A DNA stretch of 5,638 nucleotides from an uncultured Mucispirillum sp. (GTDB lineage: Bacteria; Chrysiogenota; Deferribacteres; Deferribacterales; Mucispirillaceae), in the NCBI GenBank assembly GCA_945947845.1, contig CAMEZN010000140.1:1-5638 (forward strand), given 5' to 3'. Below, piece by piece: positions 1-5,638 of the stretch. Each line of letters opens with the position of its first letter. Position 1 is the stretch's first letter. Made by a program: the position numbers and the translations under genes. The notes beneath the pieces are model-generated. The model searched no databases. It was not told the DNA's origin and saw nothing but the letters and a program-made list of their open reading frames with translations.

Positions 1-554
1 ATTTATATAGAATGTTTAATACTGCAAAAAATATACCTCACATGCAAGAGCCATTTTACTATTTCTATCACTTTATGGCTCCACATTCACCATTTTGTTT
101 TAATGCTGATGGTTCTATAAATAAAGAATTTGCATTTTTAGAATCAGTTCCAGCATTTAGTCAAAAATCTTTGGAAGCATTTTTAAACCATTTATCATAT
201 ATTAATATTCTTACAATTGATATGTTAACAAGTTTAATAGAAAATATTAAAAAGACTAATCGTAAAGCTGTAATTATTCTGCATGGAGACCATGGACACT
301 TGCTGCAAGAACCATCTATTAGCAGGTATAATACAATTTTAGCTGTATATAAACATGGATATAATGATGATACGAAAATCTTTCCTGATACTATGTCGCT
401 AATTAATATATTTCCATATTTATTTAATTATATTTTTCATACAAATATCCCAATAAAAGATGATAAATTTTATTATGAAGATTTTAAATTTAATAATTAT
501 ACGGAAAAAGATGTTACAAATATTATTTCCAAATATCTTTTAGAGGATAAATGA
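1..554 (+). CDS. Sulfatase/LTA-synthase superfamily protein, C-terminal part (5' end outside window)
   Basis: This is the C-terminal part of a protein of the alkaline phosphatase superfamily (sulfatase/phosphoethanolamine-phosphoglycerol transferase type). An ATG lies at 12, but the frame is open to the window edge (codons for L-Y-R precede it), and a sulfatase domain is far longer than the roughly 180 residues seen, so that ATG is probably internal. Counting from it, there is a Tyr-His stretch followed by PHSP (about residues 20-27), the core 'H...PHxP' motif, and HGDHG (91-95), the Asp-His pair that binds metal in this superfamily. The later RYNTILAVY segment and the aromatic C-terminus resemble sulfatase-like proteins of polysaccharide loci. 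Members transfer or hydrolyse phospho- or sulfo-groups, usually at the outer face of the membrane with N-terminal membrane helices; any such helices would lie outside the window. Substrate unknown. It could modify the same glycan as the phosphonate genes, but it is on the opposite strand. Confidence 0.8.
   Translation, partial: LYRMFNTAKNIPHMQEPFYYFYHFMAPHSPFCFNADGSINKEFAFLESVPAFSQKSLEAFLNHLSYINILTIDMLTSLIENIKKTNRKAVIILHGDHGHLLQEPSISRYNTILAVYKHGYNDDTKIFPDTMSLINIFPYLFNYIFHTNIPIKDDKFYYEDFKFNNYTEKDVTNIISKYLLEDK
542..547 (+). promoter_or_regulatory. Ribosome binding site for the small Rossmann-fold gene
   Basis: AGAGGA sits inside the last codons of the sulfatase-like gene. It is 3 nt from the ATG at 551 (tight) and 9 nt from the in-frame ATG at 557 (comfortable), so the spacing slightly favours the second ATG. 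The two starts differ by only two residues. Confidence 0.5.
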
Positions 555-931
555 AAATGTTAAAAAAATTTCTAGCCAAGCCAATCATTATTTTTGGGTC
601 ATCACGAGAAGGAAGATTAACACAAGAAATTTTAAACATATATAATATTACCCCATTATGTTATATTGATAATCATAAGGATAAAATTGGAGTTATACTA
701 AATGATGTAGAAATTAAAAGTGTTGATTATATAAAAACAATTGATGACTACATTATTCTTATACCATCTTTATATTATAAAGATATGTATAAACAATTAA
801 TGGATATGAAAATATCTAAAAGTAATATTGCAAATATAGATATATATTATAAACCATTAATGTTGTTTGATATACCATATAAAATAAAATTTTATTTCTT
901 CATGCATAAATATTTCTTAAAACATAAATAA
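551..931 (+). CDS. Small Rossmann-fold (CoA/nucleotide-binding-like) protein, hypothetical
   Basis: A 126-residue protein whose ATG overlaps the upstream stop codon (ATGA at 551-554), so the two genes are probably translationally coupled. The N-terminus reads beta strand PIIIFG, then a loop GSSREGR (residues 16-22), a helix, and a second strand ending in CYIDN (37-41). That is the pattern of PglD-N-like or epimerase-like Rossmann domains found alone or fused to methyltransferases and acyltransferases in polysaccharide clusters (typically 'iiFGaGxxG...gfiDd'). A further strand DDYIILIPSLYY (65-76) fits the same fold. The C-terminus is rich in Lys and aromatic residues and looks neither membrane-spanning nor catalytic. 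No catalytic domain follows, so it may be a stand-alone sensor or partner subunit, or a remnant of a larger enzyme. A second in-frame ATG at 557 is an equally good start. Exact function not recognised. Confidence 0.75.
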   Translation: MKMLKKFLAKPIIIFGSSREGRLTQEILNIYNITPLCYIDNHKDKIGVILNDVEIKSVDYIKTIDDYIILIPSLYYKDMYKQLMDMKISKSNIANIDIYYKPLMLFDIPYKIKFYFFMHKYFLKHK

Positions 932-942
932 AAAGTTTTTAT
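928..942. repeat. 15-nt A/T palindrome spanning two convergent stop codons
   Basis: ATAAAAAGTTTTTAT is a perfect inverted repeat around a central G. It contains the TAA of the + strand gene (929-931) and the TAA of the minus-strand operon (941-939). It reads the same on both strands and gives an A-run/T-run either way, which could help transcripts from both sides to end. There is no GC stem and no usable loop, so it does not meet the criteria for a standard intrinsic terminator. It may simply reflect two TAA stops meeting in AT-rich DNA. Confidence 0.3.
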
Positions 943-2072
943 AGATTATGTAAAGTCTTTATTATATATTCAGCACATACTTTTCCACTTGACCCAATAT
1001 TGTATATATTTTTATCCCTATACTGCTTTATAACATCTTTTCTTGATGTATCATTGTAAACTTTCAAAATAGAATCTGCTATACTATGAATATCATCAAT
1101 AGACAATTCCATGCCTATAACACTTCTCCATTTAATATCAACAGGAACATTTTTATAAGATTTGTAATTTTTATTTCTTACCTTAATAGGAGTGTTAATA
1201 AAGATTACTGGCTTAAATGTTGTAAATACAAATTTATAAACAGTAAAACTCCAGTCTGTAATCATAACATCTGTTTCTAAATAAGAGTAAAAATTTCCAG
1301 GATTTATATCTAATGAAAAATTAGGAAATTTGTTATAATTTTTCAATATTTTCTCTAATTTATATTTTTCATATTTCAAGGTCATTGGATGTGGCCGAAG
1401 AACTATCCGAAAATTATTATTATTTAATAGATTATTAAGCAAATCATCTATACACATATCAAGTATATTGTCTTGCTGCCAGCTTGGAGCAATTGTTATT
1501 ACAATGTTTTCATTTTTTATAGTGTTATCTTTTATATAGTCATTATATCTATTCATAAAATCATCTAATGCAGGGTAACCTGCCTTAATAACATCTTTTA
1601 ATTTTGTTCCATATTCTTTTTCTAATTCTCTTACTTCGTTAATATGATATGGACCTACACAAAAAATACTATCATAACTTTCAAAAGCTTTTGGAAGATA
1701 TATCATATTCATACTTGCCAGAGAATGATGAACATACATCATCTTTTTAACATGTATAGAGCGCTTTAAATAAAAAGTATCAATATCAGGCATGGTTGTC
1801 AGCAAAATTTTTGCTTTTAAATAATTAAAAAAAAGAATTAATAAAATAGTATTTTCTATATATATTGGAGTTAAATAATCACTTTTAAGTTGAAAAATCT
1901 TATCATCATACGATGAGGTTACATACAATATTTTTACTTTATTTATAATTAGTTCATCAATTATTGTTTTAAAGTTCGTATAATATGCCTTAGACTCACT
2001 ATATATGACTATATCTATATTTTTTTGTTTTTTTAGTTTTAAATAGCCTATTAATGACTTAAAAAATTTCAT
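939..2072 (-). CDS. TagB/TagF-type CDP-glycerol glycerophosphotransferase family protein
   Basis: A 377-residue GT-B-like transferase of the poly(glycerophosphate) glycerophosphotransferase family (Glyphos_transf). Motifs in order: YVHHSLA at 113-119, where family members usually carry the first catalytic His in an HG-type motif; an AGYP turn at 164-167; APSW at 195-198, the start of the C-terminal nucleotide-binding domain; RPHP at 226-229, with the second catalytic-type His; and ITDWS at 271-275. Known members move glycerol- or ribitol-phosphate from a CDP-alcohol onto teichoic acid or capsule at the cytoplasmic membrane face. This one is about the size of a single catalytic domain, with no long N-terminal extension. 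It is the last gene of the minus-strand operon, 1 nt after the kinase stop; only a weak GGTG precedes its ATG. No CDP-glycerol synthase (TagD) gene is in the window, while a CMP-activating domain sits in the PEP mutase gene, so a CMP-phosphonate donor is conceivable (inference). Confidence 0.85.
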   Translation of the reverse strand: MKFFKSLIGYLKLKKQKNIDIVIYSESKAYYTNFKTIIDELIINKVKILYVTSSYDDKIFQLKSDYLTPIYIENTILLILFFNYLKAKILLTTMPDIDTFYLKRSIHVKKMMYVHHSLASMNMIYLPKAFESYDSIFCVGPYHINEVRELEKEYGTKLKDVIKAGYPALDDFMNRYNDYIKDNTIKNENIVITIAPSWQQDNILDMCIDDLLNNLLNNNNFRIVLRPHPMTLKYEKYKLEKILKNYNKFPNFSLDINPGNFYSYLETDVMITDWSFTVYKFVFTTFKPVIFINTPIKVRNKNYKSYKNVPVDIKWRSVIGMELSIDDIHSIADSILKVYNDTSRKDVIKQYRDKNIYNIGSSGKVCAEYIIKTLHNL

Positions 2073-2073
2073 T

Positions 2074-2592
2074 CTACACCATTTCTAGATATTTAAGGAT
2101 ATAATCAACACTATCATTAATATTTAAACCATCTTCTATCACAATGTCTGGACTTTTAGGCAATTCTATTGTATAATCTAAACCGACCATATTATGTATA
2201 ATTTGATTATTATGATACTCATATAATTTTTTAGGGTCTCTTTTTCTTCGTTCTTTCTCAGAAATATTTAAAAAGATTTCACAGTAATATTTATTGTTTT
2301 CTCGTGCATATTTTCTTACATCATCATACATAGAAATGGTAGAACATATCACTAAAAAACCCTGATTTGCAAGCATAGTGCACATTTTCACATATATAAA
2401 TGCAATTTTTTTTCTACTATCTATATCGTAAGATGATGAAGACAAATCAAGCACTTTTCTCATTTCATCACCATCAATTAGTATTGCCTGATTATTTAAA
2501 AAATTTATAATTTTTTTTGCAATTGTAGTTTTTCCTGCACCAGAAAGACCTGTTATCCATATAAGTCCTCCTGTATTTAAAGATGGTTTCAT
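2074..2592 (-). CDS. APS kinase (CysC)-like P-loop kinase, probably not acting on APS
   Basis: A 172-residue P-loop kinase recognisably of the adenylylsulfate kinase family. It has Walker A GLSGAGKTT (15-23), DGDEMR (40-45, matching DGDNVR of CysC) and RDPKKLY (118-124, matching RDPKGLY), followed by a VGLDY segment like the FTGID of CysC. It lacks the roughly 25-residue N-terminal extension of E. coli CysC. An ungapped alignment by eye to E. coli CysC places DSRKKIAFI (58-66) against ADRKENIRR: the first Arg is kept, but the Asn and the Arg pair that help bind APS are Ile, Phe and Ile here. The ISPHRAER segment is also changed, to ISMYDDVR (86-93). Together with the absence of an ATP sulfurylase gene, this argues for a different acceptor. 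The gene overlaps the decarboxylase by ATGA and precedes the glycerophosphotransferase homologue. In C. jejuni a CysC-like capsule enzyme (Cj1415) phosphorylates cytidine diphosphoramidate; a CMP-phosphonate is the analogous guess here. Family sure, substrate inferred. Confidence 0.85.
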   Translation of the reverse strand: MKPSLNTGGLIWITGLSGAGKTTIAKKIINFLNNQAILIDGDEMRKVLDLSSSSYDIDSRKKIAFIYVKMCTMLANQGFLVICSTISMYDDVRKYARENNKYYCEIFLNISEKERRKRDPKKLYEYHNNQIIHNMVGLDYTIELPKSPDIVIEDGLNINDSVDYILKYLEMV

Positions 2593-3716
2593 ATGTGCTT
2601 ATCCATAAATTCTTCTTTTAAATATTTAATATTTTTATCTGGTCTACCTAAATTTTTTCTAGCCCCTTTTGCAACCTGTATTTCAATAAGAAACTTTCCT
2701 TGATTTTTTAACATATATGATAAATTTGATTCAATTTCAACTACATTTTTGCATCTTGCTGTGTAACTATAACCACAACCTTCAGCAATTTTTAATATAT
2801 CAAACTTATCTCCGAATACTGTTGGACTACCTCCAACTGAATCATGACTGCAATTATTTAAAATAATATGAATAAAATTATCCAACTTATGCATACCTAT
2901 CGTAGCCAAATTACCCATATGCATAATAATGGAACCATCACCATCTAAACAAATAATTTTTTTATTTTTCTCTTTTAGTGCATATCCTAATGCAATTTGA
3001 GAAACATGTCCCATAGAACCAACTGACAAAAAATCATTAGAATTAGATTGTTTATTTCGCTTTCTAATCTCATATAACTCTCTTGAAATCATACCTGTTG
3101 TAGAAAATATTTTATAATCCTTATAACAATTAACTTCTTTTATAATAGTTTCTATTGCATTTTCACGACTTAATATATAATTATTTGAATGTTCAGTTGA
3201 CTTATATGGTGAAAAAGTTGATTTTCTTACCACAACAGCAACAGCAGATGATGTTTGCTCTGCAGTTGATACTGCCCAGTTTAAACATTCTACTGCACCA
3301 TCTAAATCATCAGGAATAATAACATATGGAATATCAAGTATTTTAAGCAAATCTAATGTTATATAACCTTGCTTTAAATGCTGTGGTTCATCTTTTATCC
3401 CTGCTTCACCTCGATAACCTATCATCAATATTACAGGGATTTGATAAACATATTTATCAACAAGAGATACAAGTGGATTTAATGCATTACCTAAACCTGA
3501 ATTTTGCATATATATTAACCCAATTTTGCCTTGTGATAAATAATAACCGGCAGCTAAGGCAACTGCACTACCTTCATTAGCAGGTATTATATGATTTTCA
3601 TATGTATAAAATTCCATCAAGCAATTATTAAAATCTTTTAATACAGAATCAGGTATCCCAGTAAAAAAATTTATTCTTTTTACAACCTGTTCTACAAATA
3701 GTTTTGTATCTATCAT
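2589..3716 (-). CDS. aepY: Phosphonopyruvate decarboxylase (ThDP-dependent)
   Basis: Converts 3-phosphonopyruvate to phosphonoacetaldehyde and CO2, the irreversible step that pulls the unfavourable PEP mutase reaction forward. The 375 residues match the usual length of this short, two-domain ThDP enzyme. Visible signatures: FTGIPDS (18-24); ANEGSA (46-51) with Glu48 in the cofactor-activating position; GYRGEAGIKDEPQH (100-113), characteristic of phosphonopyruvate and sulfopyruvate decarboxylases; GSMGH (233-237); and the ThDP/Mg motif, GDG at 259-261 and NN at 287-288 with 25 residues between, followed by HDSVGG (291-296). The start is well supported: ATG overlaps the upstream TAA by one base (TAATG), with AAGGA 6 nt before it. 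Sulfopyruvate decarboxylase is the closest alternative, but the adjacent PEP mutase decides for phosphonopyruvate. No interruption or missing catalytic residue seen. Confidence 0.95.
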   Translation of the reverse strand: MIDTKLFVEQVVKRINFFTGIPDSVLKDFNNCLMEFYTYENHIIPANEGSAVALAAGYYLSQGKIGLIYMQNSGLGNALNPLVSLVDKYVYQIPVILMIGYRGEAGIKDEPQHLKQGYITLDLLKILDIPYVIIPDDLDGAVECLNWAVSTAEQTSSAVAVVVRKSTFSPYKSTEHSNNYILSRENAIETIIKEVNCYKDYKIFSTTGMISRELYEIRKRNKQSNSNDFLSVGSMGHVSQIALGYALKEKNKKIICLDGDGSIIMHMGNLATIGMHKLDNFIHIILNNCSHDSVGGSPTVFGDKFDILKIAEGCGYSYTARCKNVVEIESNLSYMLKNQGKFLIEIQVAKGARKNLGRPDKNIKYLKEEFMDKHI

Positions 3717-5035
3717 TAATTTTCCTTAATTAATTTTACTAAATCAATAGCTTTAATATACTTTTCATCAGATTCATAAGCTCTGTGATTTTTCAAAATC
3801 TCTTCTGCTGTATTTTTCATAGCAGTATATGCACTTCGTAATAACTGGTTTGCATAAATAATGATATTAACACCAGCTTTTTGTAACTCTTCCTCTGTTA
3901 ATATAGGATAATTAGTTGGAACAACAATTAAATATCTTCTATTTTCAAACTTATTATACTCATTACAAAACTCTAAAATATCCTTACCATCATTTTGTCT
4001 TGAATGAATCATTATTCCATCTGCACCAGCATCTAAATATGCTTTTGCTCTTTTAAGTGCATCTTGCATTCCAGCACCAGCTATTAAACTTTCTATTCTG
4101 GCAAAAATCATAAAATCAGATGTGCTTTGAGCTTGCTTACCTCTTTTTATTTTATCACAGAAATCATTTATATCTGCTTGAATATGTATTTTTCTATCTG
4201 TTTCTATAAGTGAATTTTGTTTAAGTCCTGTTTTATCCTCTATAATAACAGCTGATACACCAAGCCTTTCTAACCGTTTTACAGTTAATACAAAATGTTC
4301 TGTAACAGAACCTGTATCTCCATCATATATAATAGGTTTATTCGTTACTTCTAATATATCGTTTACAGTAGCCATACGAGAAGTTAAATCAACAAACTCT
4401 ATATCTGGCTTGCCTTTAGCAGTAGAATCAGTTAATGAACTTAACCATAAAGCATCAAATGCTCTAATACCCTGTCCATCAGATACTATTTGAGTATTTT
4501 CTACGACAATTGCACTTAATCCATTATGAGCTTCCATAACACGTATACATTCTTTCATTCTTAACAAATTTTTAAATGCTGCTAAACGTTGTTCTGGCAT
4601 AGTTACAAATGATTTATTAAATTTATGAATATCAGTAGATGAAACATTTTTAGTATATTCTGGTTCAATAATTTGACCACCCCATTCTGCCATAATAGTG
4701 ATAGCTTTATCTCTAACGGCTTTTAATGGACCTGCCAGCCAGTCAGTTCCATGCACCATATAATCAGGCTTTAACTTTCTTAAATTTGGCTCATAATCTT
4801 TTGTTTCCTGTGGTATAATATTTGATACATACCTAATGCTGCTGACAACATTTTCACGTTGCTCATAATTCATATATGGAACTCTTTTGTAGGAAGCAAT
4901 TGCTTTGTCTGTAAAAAGTCCAACTGTTACTTCACCTAATTCTGCTGCAATTTTTAAAATATTTATATGACCTGGATGAATAAAATCAGCAGCCATAGGT
5001 ACATAAACTGTTTTTACTGTTTTTTTATCTTCCAT
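3716..5035 (-). CDS. aepX: Cytidylyltransferase-phosphoenolpyruvate mutase fusion
   Basis: A 439-residue two-domain enzyme. Residues about 8-140 form a cytidylyltransferase-like domain with HPGH (20-23, the HxGH nucleotide motif), HGTDW (95-99) and VSSTDI (131-136, the ISST-like motif); all three are intact, so the domain looks active. Residues about 155-435 are PEP mutase (isocitrate lyase superfamily), which rearranges PEP to phosphonopyruvate, forming the C-P bond. It shows W197-L-S199, DGDTG (238-242, Mg ligands), the diagnostic EDK(X)5NS signature (266-275), Arg313 in ARIES, and His344 in IHSR. EDK(X)5NS separates true mutases from carboxyphosphonoenolpyruvate- and methylisocitrate-lyase relatives. 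The same domain order occurs in Fom1 of fosfomycin biosynthesis, where the N-terminal domain attaches CMP to hydroxyethylphosphonate, so a CMP-activated phosphonate is likely here too. It starts 9 nt after the upstream stop, with AGGGAG 5 nt before the ATG, and overlaps aepY by one base. Confidence 0.96.
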   Translation of the reverse strand: MEDKKTVKTVYVPMAADFIHPGHINILKIAAELGEVTVGLFTDKAIASYKRVPYMNYEQRENVVSSIRYVSNIIPQETKDYEPNLRKLKPDYMVHGTDWLAGPLKAVRDKAITIMAEWGGQIIEPEYTKNVSSTDIHKFNKSFVTMPEQRLAAFKNLLRMKECIRVMEAHNGLSAIVVENTQIVSDGQGIRAFDALWLSSLTDSTAKGKPDIEFVDLTSRMATVNDILEVTNKPIIYDGDTGSVTEHFVLTVKRLERLGVSAVIIEDKTGLKQNSLIETDRKIHIQADINDFCDKIKRGKQAQSTSDFMIFARIESLIAGAGMQDALKRAKAYLDAGADGIMIHSRQNDGKDILEFCNEYNKFENRRYLIVVPTNYPILTEEELQKAGVNIIIYANQLLRSAYTAMKNTAEEILKNHRAYESDEKYIKAIDLVKLIKEN

Positions 5036-5040
5036 ATAGT

Positions 5041-5046
5041 CTCCCT
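5041..5046 (-). promoter_or_regulatory. Ribosome binding site of aepX
   Basis: AGGGAG on the minus strand overlaps the stop codon of the upstream radical SAM gene and lies 5 nt before the aepX ATG. It is a strong Shine-Dalgarno match, fixes the aepX start, and suggests coupled translation within one operon. Confidence 0.7.
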
Positions 5047-5638
5047 AAAATAAACATGTAGAACAAAATTTTGTTTGTGATAAATTACCAGATTTATGAG
5101 CATCTCTTAATTTTTGTATTTTATCTGAATGCCATATTTCATGTATTGTATTTTGATGTATATTTCCAACACTGATATGTCTTGCTCTATGTGCAGCACA
5201 AGGAACCACAGTTCCATCTCCATGGATAAATAAGGACTCAAAAGGATAGGAACATTTTTGTTTGCCTCTTATAGGAGCTTCTTGAATTGCATGTGCTCTT
5301 TCATCTTCATAAATTGATATCGGCACATATCTTTGCACTGCCACATAATCTACTTTATTAACCCATATCTGCTTAAATTCTTCTAATTCGTGCTTATTAT
5401 CCTCCTGTAATAGAAAACTTACTCTTGTAATAGGTAAATCCTGACCTGATTTCGCTTTTAATTCTAAAAATGTATCTATATTTTGCAATACTTTTTTAAA
5501 ATTTAATCCTATCCTTATTTTATTATAAGTTTCTTCTGTAACAGCATCTACACTAAAACAAATTCGTGTAACACCAGTATCTAATATTTTTTTTGACAAT
5601 TCTTTTGATAATAGTGATGCATTTGTATTTAAATGTAT
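5045..5638 (-). CDS. Radical SAM/SPASM domain protein, C-terminal part (5' end outside window)
   Basis: The reading frame is open to the right edge. A TTG at 5599 could be taken as a start, but the 13 codons before it give IHLNTNASLLSKE, which continues the typical radical SAM strand-helix pattern ('lnTNgtlLt'), so the gene extends beyond the window. The N-terminal CxxxCxxC cluster motif that would bind SAM is therefore not visible. In the 197 residues present, counted from the edge, ICFSVDAVTEETY (26-38) and the following IRIG are the usual mid-barrel features. The C-terminus is a short SPASM/twitch-type region with Cys129, GDGTVVPC (140-147) and CSTC (192-195), enough to hold one auxiliary 4Fe-4S cluster; a GNI-x-EIW segment (158-169) is also typical. 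SPASM proteins modify peptides, sugars or small molecules; the substrate cannot be told here. Its position directly upstream of aepX, in the same operon, suggests a role in making or tailoring the phosphonate or its glycan. Confidence 0.85.
   Translation of the reverse strand: MHLNTNASLLSKELSKKILDTGVTRICFSVDAVTEETYNKIRIGLNFKKVLQNIDTFLELKAKSGQDLPITRVSFLLQEDNKHELEEFKQIWVNKVDYVAVQRYVPISIYEDERAHAIQEAPIRGKQKCSYPFESLFIHGDGTVVPCAAHRARHISVGNIHQNTIHEIWHSDKIQKLRDAHKSGNLSQTKFCSTCLF

Noticed and set aside
951..961. TAAAG-T-CTTTA inverted repeat as a terminator
   Set aside because: Five-base arms with a 1-nt centre cannot form a stable hairpin, and it lies inside the coding end of the TagF-family gene.
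1086..1280. 64-residue + strand reading frame
   Set aside because: It lies wholly inside the TagF-family gene on the other strand and has no recognisable motif or conserved composition; an antisense shadow.
2406..2518. Runs of eight T (2406-2413, 2511-2518; also 5587-5594) as phase-variation tracts
   Set aside because: Eight A/T bases is ordinary in DNA this AT-rich. There are no long G/C tracts, and all reading frames are intact.
3356..3580. 74-residue + strand reading frame
   Set aside because: It is antisense to the conserved ANEGSA-GYRGEAG region of aepY and has no family features of its own.
5597..5599. TTG start for the radical SAM gene
   Set aside because: The in-frame codons before it encode conserved radical SAM sequence (LNTNASLL), so the real start is beyond the window.
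1..5638. tRNA, rRNA, CRISPR array, insertion sequence or riboswitch
   Set aside because: The window is essentially all coding, with intergenic gaps of 9 nt or less. I saw no regularly spaced repeats, transposase motifs or structured RNA.

Overview
This is a low-G+C bacterial window (roughly a quarter to 30% G+C in the rows I looked at) that is almost entirely coding. Genes are packed edge to edge with 1-4 nt overlaps or gaps under 10 nt, and Shine-Dalgarno-like sequences are visible. The content is that of a surface-polysaccharide (capsule, O-antigen-like or teichoic-like) locus with a phosphonate biosynthesis module. The taxon cannot be fixed from sequence alone; low-G+C anaerobes or microaerophiles such as Brachyspira, Campylobacter-like epsilonproteobacteria or Firmicutes are all possible.

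Layout: on the + strand (1-931) lie the C-terminal part of a sulfatase/LTA-synthase-superfamily protein that runs off the left edge, then a small Rossmann-fold protein overlapping it by ATGA. Converging on these, with only 7 nt between stop codons, is a five-gene minus-strand operon (transcribed from 5638 down to 939): the C-terminal part of a radical SAM/SPASM protein (runs off the right edge), a cytidylyltransferase-PEP mutase fusion (AepX/PepM), phosphonopyruvate decarboxylase (AepY), an APS-kinase (CysC)-like P-loop kinase, and a TagB/TagF-type glycerophosphotransferase homologue.

How the genes may work together: PEP mutase makes phosphonopyruvate and AepY decarboxylates it to phosphonoacetaldehyde. 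That is the committed C-P bond pathway, and both enzymes have intact active-site motifs. The next enzyme (transaminase to aminoethylphosphonate or reductase to hydroxyethylphosphonate) is not in the window. The cytidylyltransferase half of AepX suggests that the phosphonate is activated as a CMP adduct. The CysC-like kinase has an intact P-loop but has lost residues typical of APS recognition, and there is no sulfate-activation gene here. By analogy with the Campylobacter jejuni CysC-like kinase of phosphoramidate capsule decoration, it may phosphorylate the CMP-phosphonate. The last gene, from a family that uses CDP-alcohol donors, is the best in-window candidate for putting the phosphonate on a glycan. 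The donor chemistry and the transferase role are inference; the PEP mutase/decarboxylase assignment is solid.
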